A stretch of DNA of 64,000 nt. Origin: Candidatus Saccharibacteria bacterium GW2011_GWC2_48_9 (GTDB lineage: Bacteria > Patescibacteriota > Saccharimonadia > Saccharimonadales > Saccharimonadaceae). The position numbers were made by a program, and so were the translations under genes. Shown here in pieces: positions 39,073-50,065 of this stretch (the stretch's first letter is position 1; each line of letters opens with the position of its first letter). The notes below the pieces were generated by a model, which ran no database searches, was not told where the DNA came from, and worked only from the letters and a program-made list of their open reading frames with translations. Location of the stretch: the NCBI GenBank assembly GCA_001003725.1, contig LCPR01000005.1, forward strand, positions 82,891 through 146,890, given 5' to 3'.

Positions 39073-41516
39073 ATGTCTGATGAATTTGCAGAGTTTGTCG
39101 CCCATTTGACGGACAACGCCCGTACTAGCCTGTATCATGCAGATTCTATTGCCCGTGGCTATGGCAGTAAATTTATAGGTACAGAACATCTGCTGCTCGG
39201 TGTACTCGCGCAAGGTTCTAGTGTTGGTGCGAAGGTATTGGCCGATGCAGGGGTTACTCTCGATAAAGCCGAGGTCGCTTTAGGCTTAAAGCCGGTAGTG
39301 CAGGCGGTACACGTAGGGGTTAATACACTTAGCGAGACCGCAAAAGTGACGCTCCGTATGAGCTGGCAGGTCGCACAGGAGTACAATCAGGACTCGCTTG
39401 GCACAGAGCATATTCTACAGTACTGCTTGCCGATATGGGCGTTGACGTAGAGGCTGTATCTGGCGACCTCGAGTCGTTCTTTACGCGGCAGAACAATCTA
39501 GAGTCACAAGATATCGTCATAGAATCGGAAAAACAGCGACGAAAGCCAAGTATACTTGATACGTTTGGCGTTGATCTTACCGCGAAGGCGCGAGCCGGTG
39601 GATTAGACCCCGTGATAGGTCGCGATGCGCAGGTGGAGCGCATGGTGACAATACTGAGCCGCCGCACAAAAAACAATCCCGTGCTGATAGGTGAGCCGGG
39701 AGTTGGTAAAACGGCAATTGTCGAGGGACTTGCGCAAAGGATTGCAACCGAAGAGGTACCAGACCATTTGCTCGATAAGCGGATCGTGCAGCTCGACCTT
39801 GCGGCTATGATAGCTGGCACGAAATATCGTGGAGAGTTCGAGGATAGGCTGAAGAAGGTTGTTTTGGCACTCAAAGAACAACAACACTCGATTGTGTTTA
39901 TAGACGAGTTGCACTTGCTCGTAGGTGCCGGGGCAGCAGAGGGCGCACTCGATGCCGCAAACTTACTGAAGCCTGCACTCGCACGTGGTGAGATGCGCCT
40001 CATAGGGGCAACCACGCTCGATGAGTACCGTCGGCATATCGAAAAAGATTCAGCACTTGAACGACGTTTCCAGACGATTAAGGTGCCAGAGCCAAGTATT
40101 CGCGATACTATCGCTATTGTTAAGGGGCTACGACCGTACTACGAAAAACATCATGGAGTAAGCATGAGCGACGAGGTAATCGAAGATGCCGTGCATATGG
40201 CCGATCGTTACATCAAGGACAGGTTTATGCCCGACAAAGCTATCGACGTGATAGACGAGGCGGCAGCACTTATACGGGTGAAGCACGGCAAGAAGCCGAG
40301 CAAAATTCGCGATTACACCAGAGAGCTAAAGCAGCTGAATGAGAAAATGGAAGAAGCTGTGGCCAGCGAAGAGTATGAACGTGCGGCGCTTTATAAAACT
40401 CGCATAAGCCAACTGCAGTCACAGGTAAATGAGTTGCGTGAAGAGGCTGAGAAAAAATCACCCGTCAAGCTGCTAAGCGATGACGCGGCGCGCGCTGTAT
40501 CGGTAATGACGGGCATACCCGCTACTAGAGTTCAGAAAAATGAAGCCAGAATTCTGTCACAACTTGAAAAGCATTTGTCCAAGCAAGTTATCGGCCAAGA
40601 TGAAGCCGTAGCCAAGGTGGCGCGTGCGATTCGCCGTAGCCGTAGCGGAGTCGGTACCGATAAGCGACCGATCGGTTCATTTGTATTTATGGGTCCAACC
40701 GGAGTGGGCAAGACAGAGTTAGCTCGGGTGATAGCGCGCGAGGTATTTGGTAGTGACGAAGCACTTATCAAGATAGATATGAGTGAGTTTGCCGAAAAGC
40801 ACAATACATCGCGACTGCTTGGTGCGCCTGCAGGCTATGTGGGTTACGAAGACGGTGGCCATTTGACCGACAAAATACGACGACAGCCATATAGCGTCGT
40901 ACTATTTGATGAAATCGAAAAAGCGCATCCTTCGGTGTTCCATATGCTGCTGCAGCTACTCGAAGACGGTAAACTGACCGACGCTTCTGGCCGCACGGTT
41001 GATTTTACCAACACGGTGATTATTCTCACTAGCAACCTTGGTGCAGAAGCAATGCGACGAGAAGCAACACTCGGGTTCGACTTGAAAACTAAGCAAGATG
41101 AAAACGAACTCGATCAATTGCATGCCCGCAATGCCGCGTCGGCTCGAGAAGCGCTGGCTGATTTCATGCGACCAGAGCTTATTAATCGGTTTGACGGCAT
41201 TATCACATTCCGTGCACTGACCCGCAAAGAGGTGTCAAGGATATTTGACCGTCTTATAGATGAGCTAAGGGAGCGATTGGTGAAGAAGGGTGTTGCACTG
41301 GTCGTCAAACCGGCAGCAAAGCGTTTGCTCATAGACCATGGGTACGACCGCGACAATGGCGCACGGCCACTGAGGCGTGTTCTTGAGGATGAGTTAGAGC
41401 ACGAGATAGCCGAAGGCGTGATAAGTGGCGCATTTGCAAAAGGTGCCATAGTGACGGCGAGTACAAAACAAGGAAAAGTGGTGGTGGCAGGTGATTACGA
41501 GCACGCGTCGAAGTAG
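39073..41516 (+). CDS. clpC: ATP-dependent Clp protease ATP-binding subunit ClpC; apparent frameshift near 39417
   Basis: N domain in frame 39073-39450 (TEHLLLGVLAQG...SLGTEHIL); remainder 39435-41516 (GEPGVGKTAIVEGLAQ, GPTGVGKTELARVIARE, LTSNLGAEAM). Confidence 0.9.
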
Positions 41517-42507
41517 CGGTAGTGCCCCGGCGATAGTAAGCCTTATCGCGACTATACTGTTTTTGGCTGCGGCAGGTTGGCTATTTCTCAATCGCCAGTA
41601 TGTTCTTGACCAGATTGTCGTGTGGCAGTACTCGCCAACCAAAAGTATCGAACAGCTGGTAACAGAATCAGGCATGGGTGAAAAAGGAAGGTTCTATTTC
41701 TACGCTTCTCGTCCCGTACTCAGCGATGCATCGAGTTTTAACCAGGAGTGCAAGCGCCAAGAGGAAAGCAGTGCCATCTTAGGATGTTACAGCGGCAGGA
41801 AAATATTTATCTATGATATTGCCGATGAGCGACTGGCCGGTATTAAAGAAGTGACGGCTGCTCACGAGATGCTACATGCCGCCTATGAACGTATGCCAGA
41901 GGAGGAGAAGTCGCGCGTCAATTCGCTGCTCGACGTGGAGTACCAAAAAGTCCTCGCCCAGTCCGACGACGACGCACTGAAAGAAAGGATGGCATATTAT
42001 GCCAGAACTGAGCCGGGTGAGCATAATAATGAACTACATTCTATTATTGCGACAGAAGTAAAAACTGTGAGCTCAGGGCTCGAGGAACACTATGACACCT
42101 ACTTCGACGACAGGCAGAAAGTCGTCGCTCTGCATGGTTCATATAACTCAAAGTTTGAAGAACTGAGGCAAAGCTCTGAGCAGCTTAAGACTGAGCTCGA
42201 AACACTGTCCGATGATATTAACATCTCTTCTGATCAATATAACGCCGATATTTCTTCGCTCAACGCCGACATTGAACAGTTCAATGCACAAGCAGACACG
42301 GGAACTTACGCCACCGAAACAGAGTTTCAGGCTGCACGAGCTGCGTTGCTCTCGCGTGTCGATGAGCTGAAGCAGCGGCGAGAGGTAATAGATGTCAAAA
42401 TAGCAAATTACGAAGCAAAGAGACTCTCGTACAACAAAACAGTCGATGAATCGAACAGTTTAACGCGCTCACTTGATAGTAGCTTGGCCCCTGCGCCAAG
42501 TATCTAA
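41491..42507 (+). CDS. membrane-anchored coiled-coil protein with HExxH motif
   Basis: N-terminal TM; EVTAAHEMLHAAYERMPEEE; C-terminal coiled coil. Confidence 0.65.
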   Translation: MITSTRRSSGSAPAIVSLIATILFLAAAGWLFLNRQYVLDQIVVWQYSPTKSIEQLVTESGMGEKGRFYFYASRPVLSDASSFNQECKRQEESSAILGCYSGRKIFIYDIADERLAGIKEVTAAHEMLHAAYERMPEEEKSRVNSLLDVEYQKVLAQSDDDALKERMAYYARTEPGEHNNELHSIIATEVKTVSSGLEEHYDTYFDDRQKVVALHGSYNSKFEELRQSSEQLKTELETLSDDINISSDQYNADISSLNADIEQFNAQADTGTYATETEFQAARAALLSRVDELKQRREVIDVKIANYEAKRLSYNKTVDESNSLTRSLDSSLAPAPSI

Positions 42508-42527
42508 GTAGGGTATACTTGTGATAT

Positions 42528-43883
42528 ATGGCAAAGCCAAAACAACAATTTGTGTGCCAGCAGTGTGCAGCAACGTATTCAAAATGGATGGGACGCTGTG
42601 AGAACTGCGGCGAATGGAATACGCTTGTCGAACAAGCACCCGTGCAAGCGGGCAAGTCTGCTGTAGATCGCAGTAGCGCGAGTGGTTCGGTGTTGGCCGC
42701 TCAAACGCTGGGCTCTATCGACCCAGAAGAGCGTATAGGCCGCTTAGCGACTGGTATTGCTGATTTGGATACGGTGTTAGGCGGTGGTGTGCTCCCTGGG
42801 GGTGTGACACTGCTAGCTGGTCAACCGGGTATGGGTAAAAGTACGCTTTTGCTGCAAGTTTCGGCACACATCGCGAAAAGCCATAGCGTACTGTATGCCA
42901 GCGGTGAAGAATCTGCACATCAAGTAAAGCAGCGGGCGGAGCGTCTTGGCGCGCACGGAGAAGAGCAGCTGGGATTTGTCTCTTCTACGAGTGCAGATGA
43001 TATTGCTGCGACCATAAGAAGCGGTAAGTACCAGCTAATCGTCATCGACTCAATCCAAACATTAAGTCTCGCTGAGATAAGTTCTGCACCCGGAACGGTC
43101 AGTCAGATTACCAATAGCAGCAATGTGGTGATTCGCGCCGCCAAAGAGACAGGCGCAGCGGTGATACTGGTGGGGCATGTGACGAAAGAAGGTTCTATTG
43201 CCGGGCCTAAGGTACTTGAGCACCTGGTAGATGTCGTGTTGCAATTCGAAGGTGATAGATATGGTGGATTCAAGCTTGTGCGAGCTGTCAAAAATCGCTA
43301 TGGTTCAACTAACGAAGCGGCAATCTTTGAAATGGATGAAAAGGGTTTGAGGGTAGTTGAGAATCCCTCGGCCGCACTGCTTGCAGAACGCCGCGACGAA
43401 GATGGGTCGGTTGTGCTTGCGACACTTGAGGGCAATCGCCCACTACTGGTAGAGATTCAGGCGCTTGTCAACCCGACGAGTTTCGGGTATCCTAAGCGTA
43501 CAGCCTCGGGGTTCGATCTCAACCGTCTCAATCTTTTGATCGCAGTGTTAGAGAGACGCACTAAGTTAAAATTATCTGACAAAGATGTCTATATCAATGT
43601 CGTTGGCGGCATGAAATTGAGTGACCCGGCTGCAGACTTGGCAGTGTGTATGGCGATTGCTAGTGCGGCAGCTGGCCGTAAGCTTGCAAAAGGCACGGTC
43701 GTGTTTGGTGAAGTTGGACTTGGCGGAGAGGTTCGTTCGGCAAAGGGTGTCGACAAACGCATCGCTGAATCAAAAAAACTAGGCTTTACGCATGCGCTAG
43801 CACCGGCGCAGTATAAGCCTAATGTATTTATAAAAGAAGTTGCAGATATGCGCTCGGCACTAGTCGAGTATCTGCAAAAGTAG
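42528..43883 (+). CDS. radA: DNA repair protein RadA
   Basis: Zn finger CQQCAATYSKWMGRCENCGEWNTL; GQPGMGKSTLLLQ; KNRYGSTNEAAIFEM. Confidence 0.97.
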   Translation: MAKPKQQFVCQQCAATYSKWMGRCENCGEWNTLVEQAPVQAGKSAVDRSSASGSVLAAQTLGSIDPEERIGRLATGIADLDTVLGGGVLPGGVTLLAGQPGMGKSTLLLQVSAHIAKSHSVLYASGEESAHQVKQRAERLGAHGEEQLGFVSSTSADDIAATIRSGKYQLIVIDSIQTLSLAEISSAPGTVSQITNSSNVVIRAAKETGAAVILVGHVTKEGSIAGPKVLEHLVDVVLQFEGDRYGGFKLVRAVKNRYGSTNEAAIFEMDEKGLRVVENPSAALLAERRDEDGSVVLATLEGNRPLLVEIQALVNPTSFGYPKRTASGFDLNRLNLLIAVLERRTKLKLSDKDVYINVVGGMKLSDPAADLAVCMAIASAAAGRKLAKGTVVFGEVGLGGEVRSAKGVDKRIAESKKLGFTHALAPAQYKPNVFIKEVADMRSALVEYLQK

Positions 43884-43890
43884 GAGAAAA

Positions 43891-44844
43891 ATGGATTACA
43901 TTATCATAATCATTGCACTTATTGTGCTCGCACAGACGAGTTATCTTTCGTATCGTCTAGTGCTCAAGGAAAGTCGTGTAGCGCGCCAAAGTATCTATGT
44001 GGATACATCTGTGCTAATTGACGGCCGTATACTCGCGATAGCGCATGCTGGATTTATTCCGGGTGAGCTCGTGATACCTCGCAGTGTGCTGCGAGAACTG
44101 CAAACACTTGCCGACGGCTCGGACAATGATAAGCGCCTGAAAGCGCGTAAAGGCATGGACTTAGCGCGTGAGTTGCAGGGCATCGAAACAATCTCAGTAC
44201 GTATTCAGCAAGACGGCGCGGCGCTAGAAGGGGTTGACGAACGTTTAATTGAACTAGCTAAGAAGCATCATGCGAGCATTTGTACTATCGATTTCAACCT
44301 CAATAAGGTTGCACAGGTGGAGGGTATCGCAGTACTCAACATTAACGAGCTTGCAAAAAACATACGTTCAGTGCATATGCCAGGTGAACGGTTAGTGATC
44401 GACCTTGTAACGCATGGGCAAGACAGTCATCAGGGCGTTGGCTACCTCGATGACGGTACAATGGTGGTGGTAGAAAACGCCTCCAAATTTGTTGGCACTA
44501 AGAAAGAAGTTGAATTTATTCGCTTGTTACAGACAGACGCTGGCAAAATGATGTTTGCACGCCTCGCTGGCAGCAGGTCTGGCGTAGGTGCAGGTGGTGC
44601 AAAGAAGCTAGACAAGCAGCCTGTACGGCGCCTTATCTCTCGCAAAACGACTGGCCGTAAAGCTCCGGCTGCACCGGCTGAGTCCACGGTGGCTGCCGTG
44701 ACTGAGCACAATTCCGCTCCCGCTGCGCCGCCGACACCTGTCGCAACTAAGCAACCGAGAGTGAGCAAAAAGCCTTCACGTGAGCGTAATAATTCGCGCA
44801 AAACAAATGAAGATTCGCTGATGGACCTTATAAATAAGCAATAA
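43891..44844 (+). CDS. PIN/TRAM domain protein (YacL-like)
   Basis: YVDTSVLIDGRILAIAHAGFIPGELVIPRSVLRELQTLAD; TRAM GYLDDGTMVVVENASKFVG. Confidence 0.88.
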   Translation: MDYIIIIIALIVLAQTSYLSYRLVLKESRVARQSIYVDTSVLIDGRILAIAHAGFIPGELVIPRSVLRELQTLADGSDNDKRLKARKGMDLARELQGIETISVRIQQDGAALEGVDERLIELAKKHHASICTIDFNLNKVAQVEGIAVLNINELAKNIRSVHMPGERLVIDLVTHGQDSHQGVGYLDDGTMVVVENASKFVGTKKEVEFIRLLQTDAGKMMFARLAGSRSGVGAGGAKKLDKQPVRRLISRKTTGRKAPAAPAESTVAAVTEHNSAPAAPPTPVATKQPRVSKKPSRERNNSRKTNEDSLMDLINKQ

Positions 44845-44867
44845 ATAGTTAGCACATCTGGCGCATT

Positions 44868-44897
44868 AAAAATACACACCGATCGGTGTGTATTTTT
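44868..44897. terminator. bidirectional intrinsic terminator
   Basis: AAAAATACACACCGATCGGTGTGTATTTTT between convergent genes. Confidence 0.85.
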
Positions 44898-44911
44898 ATT
44901 AGCTCTAGGCT

Positions 44912-47602
44912 TTAATCATCTTTCGGCTTATATTCGCGCGAACCTGAGCCAGTATACAGTGCTTGATCTTCAACGGTAGCGGTAATGCTCTGAGAGCCGT
45001 TTACGGTTGCAGTTGTGCTATAGCTTCCGCTGCCACCAACAGGAACTTCCGCCACAAGGTTGCCGCCGACTTGTATCCTCAGGACACTGAGCGCATGAGT
45101 ACCCTGAGTGACATTGGCGATTATCTCGACTTGATTGCCATCTGACTTGCCGACCGTAACATTGACCGATGGCTTCACGTCCTCACACCTATGTATATCG
45201 TCATCTTTTGATGCGTCATAGCCGTCTGGCGCGATGTAGGCAGGTTGCTTGGTGATAGGGTCTGTCGTTTTAAGGACGTCCATTTCTATACGAGCTGCAT
45301 CGGGCGTACAGTCAATTGCCTTTTTCTTTGATACTTTATCGAACGTTAACTTTTCACTCGTACGCCCAGCATTCTGGTCGAACCATGATGGGTAGATATC
45401 GCGGCGACCATTTACTACCATGTCTTTAATCCCCTCAGGGCGATCAACTTGTTGGTTGGGCTGCCACGCGCCATCAGGTTGGTACACTTGGGTGTGCACA
45501 GCTTCAGTGTAGTCGTGAGAGACGCGCCGTACGACGCTGTTGTCGCTAGAGGTGAGTGGACGTCCGTCGTGATTACCCATCCATACGCCTGTCGCTACGG
45601 CTGGAGAGTAATTCATTAACCATGAGTCTTTAGCTTGTCCGCTACCATTTTCGGTCGTGCCTGTTTTAGATGCCGTCCATACGTTCGGAACAACAAACCC
45701 GAAACCAAATGCTTGTGATCCGAATGTAATAGTACGAGCCTGTGCGTCACTCAAGATACTCGATATCATATATGCAACCTGCGGGTCGACTACTTGTTTT
45801 GGCTTCGGGTCTTCCCATTTTTTTAGTACTTCGTTGGAAGAATTACGGACCTCTAGCACGTAGCTGATTGGCTTGTATGCACCTCCTCTGGCAAGTGAGG
45901 CGTATGCATTGGTGTGTTCGACTTGCCGAACGGTACAGCCCCCGCCGATTGCCGCAGAAAGACCAGCGTTATTGTTGTCAGTACAGTAGGAAAGGTCGCC
46001 TAGTGCACGTGTCGTAGCGAGTGCATCTTCGACTCCTGCGATATGCATAGCTTTGACAGCAGGGCGGTTGAGTGAGCCGGCGAGCGATTGCCGAATAGTA
46101 ACGTTTCCATATGTTTGATTCGTGTAATTATGTACTGTACAGGTGCCAATGAATCCTGCGCAATAGAGCGAGTCTATGTTCTCGTCACGAAGAATTGAGC
46201 CAGGTGCGTAATTGATGCCCTCTCGTTGCTTGAATAGCGGCGTGAAATCGGAGATCGGCTTGATGCTTGAACCAGGCTCTAGTGGTGATGTTGCACTGTT
46301 TTGCTGACCATAGCCTTCTTGTTGATAGTTGATACTGCCGACCATTGCAATCACTTGGCCGGATTTTGTATCTACTGATGACAGTGAAATGTTGTCGGCT
46401 CCGTACCCCGGAAGCATACCAGCTCCCGTAGCTACTGCTCGCTCTGCAGCTTCTTGTGCACGAAGGTCTAAGGTTGTCTTGACTGTAAGTCCACCTCGCC
46501 CGACCGTTGCTTTACCTAGTTCTGCTTCGAGTTGCTTGCGCACTTCTAGCACGAAATGCGGTGCCTTGATGTTCTCGCCGCTTTCAACCACGGGCTTTAT
46601 TGACGCGAGTATATCGACTTTTTTAGCTTTGTCGAGCTCATCTTGTGATATTTTGCCAGTATCATACATAGCATCGAGCACCTTGTGTTGACGAGCGATG
46701 AGTGCTTCGTGACCGGCTTCGTTGTACGGGTCGTAAAGACCCGGCTGGTTTGGAATTGCGGCAAGAAGTGCAGCCTCGCTAAGGTCTAGCTTCTTTGTTG
46801 TTTTGCCGAAGTACGTTTGCGCGGCACTTTCTACGCCGTTGCGACGTCCCCCGTAAGGCGACTCATTGAGATAGAGCGTCAGTATCTGATCTTTATCGTA
46901 CATTCGTTCAACTTCAATTGCCAATATGACTTCTTTAATTTTGCGAGGAATACCTCCGAGGCCACGTTCTTGTGCTTCATCGGCGAAGAAGACCTGCTTG
47001 ACCAATTGCTGAGTCAATGTCGAGCCACCCTGGGTGCTGCCTCCACTGGCGTTATTGAACGCTGCGCGCACAAGACCTGTTGGGCTGACGCCATGGTGTG
47101 TATAAAAGTCCCTATCTTCGATGGCGATGGTTGCTTCTTTTACGTACTCATTGATTTGGTCACTTTTGATGACTTGTTTATAATTGCCATCGCCCTTGTC
47201 TTCCCAGAGAGGTTGGTTGTTGCGATCAAGGTATCGTGTGACTGTCGTCTGAACGCGCTTATCGATCTCACTCGGTCGGATATAGGCAAGGTCACGTCTG
47301 TAATAGGCGAAGAGTGAACCAACCGTAAGTACACCCAAAAGCACCATCACGCCGGTGATTTTAAGTGCCATCATGCCACCTTTTCGACTGAACCAATAGT
47401 TCGCTACGCGACGAGGATGCATGCGGTAAAGCGTTCGCTTAATAGGGTGTTTCGGTAGGGTTGCTAAATATTCTGCGCGTTTGCGTGCTTTTAGATCTTT
47501 TTTCGTCTTGTGTTTATGCGACAAATTCGCATAGAGACTCATCTTGCGTGGTGATTTCTTTGTCACAATCCAGTCTTTCCCATAAGCAGTATTACGTTCC
47601 AT
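44912..47602 (-). CDS. class A penicillin-binding protein (transglycosylase/transpeptidase)
   Basis: GT51 IAIEDRDFYTHHGVSPTGLVRAAFNN, GGSTLTQQLVKQ; transpeptidase EPGSSIKPI, ASKTGTTENG. Start placed at ATG 47602 rather than track 47695. Confidence 0.92.
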   Translation of the reverse strand: MERNTAYGKDWIVTKKSPRKMSLYANLSHKHKTKKDLKARKRAEYLATLPKHPIKRTLYRMHPRRVANYWFSRKGGMMALKITGVMVLLGVLTVGSLFAYYRRDLAYIRPSEIDKRVQTTVTRYLDRNNQPLWEDKGDGNYKQVIKSDQINEYVKEATIAIEDRDFYTHHGVSPTGLVRAAFNNASGGSTQGGSTLTQQLVKQVFFADEAQERGLGGIPRKIKEVILAIEVERMYDKDQILTLYLNESPYGGRRNGVESAAQTYFGKTTKKLDLSEAALLAAIPNQPGLYDPYNEAGHEALIARQHKVLDAMYDTGKISQDELDKAKKVDILASIKPVVESGENIKAPHFVLEVRKQLEAELGKATVGRGGLTVKTTLDLRAQEAAERAVATGAGMLPGYGADNISLSSVDTKSGQVIAMVGSINYQQEGYGQQNSATSPLEPGSSIKPISDFTPLFKQREGINYAPGSILRDENIDSLYCAGFIGTCTVHNYTNQTYGNVTIRQSLAGSLNRPAVKAMHIAGVEDALATTRALGDLSYCTDNNNAGLSAAIGGGCTVRQVEHTNAYASLARGGAYKPISYVLEVRNSSNEVLKKWEDPKPKQVVDPQVAYMISSILSDAQARTITFGSQAFGFGFVVPNVWTASKTGTTENGSGQAKDSWLMNYSPAVATGVWMGNHDGRPLTSSDNSVVRRVSHDYTEAVHTQVYQPDGAWQPNQQVDRPEGIKDMVVNGRRDIYPSWFDQNAGRTSEKLTFDKVSKKKAIDCTPDAARIEMDVLKTTDPITKQPAYIAPDGYDASKDDDIHRCEDVKPSVNVTVGKSDGNQVEIIANVTQGTHALSVLRIQVGGNLVAEVPVGGSGSYSTTATVNGSQSITATVEDQALYTGSGSREYKPKDD

Positions 47603-47688
47603 TATAGCAAACAATCCCGCCGATAAAATCTTTATTTCTGCTACAATTAATGTTGATATACATAAACTATAAAAACCGAGGAAATACC

Positions 47689-48903
47689 GTGACACTTTCA
47701 GAGGAGCTTACATGGCGAGGGTTCGTAAATCAAACCACATTTAACGACATCACTGCGTTGGATACTGAGCCTCGCAAATTGTATTTTGGTGTAGACCCAA
47801 GCGGACACGGTATGCAAATCGGCAATCTGGCAAGCGCCATGATGTTGCAGCATATGGCCAAGCATGGACACAAAGTCTATATGCTCATAGGGGGTGCAAC
47901 TGGTATGATTGGCGATCCTGACGGTAAGCTTGATGAGCGTGACCTTAAAGCGGTGGATGAAATTGCAGGTAACAAAGCCGAAATCGCCCGCCAGTACACA
48001 CAAGTGTTCGACGGTCTTGATATTGAGATTGTTGATAATTTTGACTGGTTTAAAAATATTAATTACTTGTCATTTCTCCGTGACGTTGGCAAGCATGTGC
48101 CAATGAGCATGATGCTCGGACGAGAATTTATCCAGACGCGACTCGGCGAGGGCGGAAGCGGCATTAGCTACGCGGAGTTTAGCTATTCTTTGATACAGGG
48201 CTACGACTTTTTGCATCTTTACCGCGAGCATGGTGTGACGCTTCAGGTGTGCGGAGCAGACCAGTGGGGAAATTCTATTGCTGGTGTCGACATGGTGCGT
48301 CGCATTGAGGGTGGAGAAGCGCACGTACTTAGTGCCCCGCTCATCATAAATCGGGCAACTGGGCGTAAGTTTGGTAAGAGCGAGGGCGGTACCGTCTGGC
48401 TAGACCCAGAGCTCACTAGCCCGTATAAGTTCTACCAATTTTGGCTCAATGTCGATGACGAAGGGGTGATCGAGTATATGAAGGTATATACATTACTCAC
48501 TAAAGAGGAGATAGAGGGCATTGCGACAGAACAGCAAGTCGCGCCTCATCTGCGCACTGCTCAGAAAGCGCTCGCATGGGAAGTAACAAAGCTCGTGCAC
48601 GGCGAAGCGCGCGCTCACGCGGCGCGACAAGCGACCGCGGTGCTATTTGGCGGCGAACCATTCGACGCTTCAAACGACTCTGTCGTTGAAACACTCAAGG
48701 CTGAACTTCCAACTGCATCGATCGGCAATGCCGCGACGGATATTCTCTTGAGTACAGAAGTAGCCGATAGTAAAGGCCAGGCGCGCCGGCTTATCTCTGG
48801 AGGTGCAATTTCTATAAATGGTGACAAAATTCAAGAAGATAGCGTCGTCGATGCAGTGAGCCTTATGAAAAAGGGTAAAAATACATTTATTTTGGTGGTG
48901 TAG
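47689..48903 (+). CDS. tyrS: tyrosyl-tRNA synthetase
   Basis: YFGVDPSGHGMQIGNLASAMML, GRKFGKSEGGTVWLDPE, C-terminal S4; GTG 47689 with SD gagg preferred. Confidence 0.95.
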   Translation: MTLSEELTWRGFVNQTTFNDITALDTEPRKLYFGVDPSGHGMQIGNLASAMMLQHMAKHGHKVYMLIGGATGMIGDPDGKLDERDLKAVDEIAGNKAEIARQYTQVFDGLDIEIVDNFDWFKNINYLSFLRDVGKHVPMSMMLGREFIQTRLGEGGSGISYAEFSYSLIQGYDFLHLYREHGVTLQVCGADQWGNSIAGVDMVRRIEGGEAHVLSAPLIINRATGRKFGKSEGGTVWLDPELTSPYKFYQFWLNVDDEGVIEYMKVYTLLTKEEIEGIATEQQVAPHLRTAQKALAWEVTKLVHGEARAHAARQATAVLFGGEPFDASNDSVVETLKAELPTASIGNAATDILLSTEVADSKGQARRLISGGAISINGDKIQEDSVVDAVSLMKKGKNTFILVV

Positions 48904-50064
48904 GTGGCAAATAAGCTTCTCGGTATACGCCAACGGCTTTATAGCCAAAGCTTTACGATAGGAGTAATCGTGGTCGTGCTGATTGTAGCGGCGTGTCTTG
49001 CGGCTTGGCTTACGCCATATCGTGCCACCCCTGAGACTCCATTTGCGGTTGAAGAGCAGACTTATGGTTCGTTTGTACGTGCCGAGGTGATGAAGGTGAC
49101 TGGCGACTCCGGCCAGGCCCGCATACTCGACGGCGATCAGGAGAATCAAAACGTACAGGTGAAGTTCTACAATGATCAGCCTCGCGTGGGTACTGTGGTG
49201 CTGATACCCGAGCAGACTCAAGTGGACGAAGCAAGCACTGTCACCGACGTATGGCGTATGCCAGCACTTATAGCGTTGGTTGCCGCGATGATAGTATTAG
49301 TTGTTATCATTGGGGGTCGGCAAGGTGCCCTCAGTATTATCGGCTTAGGTATTAGTATTGCGGTGGTTGCGGGCTATCTGATACCACAGGTCCTTGCTGG
49401 CCATAACGCACTGGTTGTATCGTGTATTGCAGCGTTTGCCATCGCGACGATATCTATACTCGTTGCGCACGCGTTGCGCTGGCGTACTATTATTTCGCTG
49501 TTGAGTATCTATGCGGTGCTGGGTTGCGTAGTCTTGTTTGCAGTGTTCGCCGGGTGGTATACCAGCTTGACTGGTATTTACGACGAAACATCAAGCCTTC
49601 TTGGGATCGGCGCTGCGCGATCAATCGATATGTACGGTATTTTGATAGGGGGAATTATCATCGCAACGCTCGGTGTGCTCGATGATGTTGTGACGACACA
49701 GGTTGCGGCCGTGGATGAGCTATATAAACTAAAGCCACGAGCAGGCTGGAGAGAGCTATTTACTCGAGGCATGTCGGTAGGACGTGAGCACCTTAGTGCA
49801 CTTGTTAATACTTTGGCGCTCGCTTACGTGGGCGTTGCCTTACCAACCATTCTTATTTTATCGCAATCGGTTTCAACAAGTGAGCAGGGCTTATTGAATT
49901 TGAACTATGAATATATCGCTATTGAGATAGTTCGAACTGTTGTTTCAAGCATTGGGATTATCATGGCTATACCGCTGAGCACGGGATTAGCGGCGCTGTT
50001 GGTTGGCAAAAAGCAACGCGTTCTTGGTATACTAGAAAAAGTTAAACCTAATCTTCGGAGGTAG
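48904..50064 (+). CDS. YibE/F family membrane protein
   Basis: Multi-TM; DEASTVTDVWRMPALIALVAAMIVLVVIIGGRQG, GVLDDVVTTQVAAVDEL; GTG start. Confidence 0.85.
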   Translation: MANKLLGIRQRLYSQSFTIGVIVVVLIVAACLAAWLTPYRATPETPFAVEEQTYGSFVRAEVMKVTGDSGQARILDGDQENQNVQVKFYNDQPRVGTVVLIPEQTQVDEASTVTDVWRMPALIALVAAMIVLVVIIGGRQGALSIIGLGISIAVVAGYLIPQVLAGHNALVVSCIAAFAIATISILVAHALRWRTIISLLSIYAVLGCVVLFAVFAGWYTSLTGIYDETSSLLGIGAARSIDMYGILIGGIIIATLGVLDDVVTTQVAAVDELYKLKPRAGWRELFTRGMSVGREHLSALVNTLALAYVGVALPTILILSQSVSTSEQGLLNLNYEYIAIEIVRTVVSSIGIIMAIPLSTGLAALLVGKKQRVLGILEKVKPNLRR

Positions 50065-50065
50065 C

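Noticed and set aside
39400-39450. Programmed ribosomal frameshifting in clpC
   Set aside because: No slippery heptamer or obvious downstream stimulatory structure; indel or assembly error is simpler.
39329-40015. 228-aa minus-strand ORF opposite clpC (and similar long antisense ORFs at 24203-24670, 50506-51066, 52781-53227)
   Set aside because: They lie wholly opposite strongly supported CDSs, are Ser/Arg/Ala-rich shadow ORFs and show no recognisable domain or own SD.
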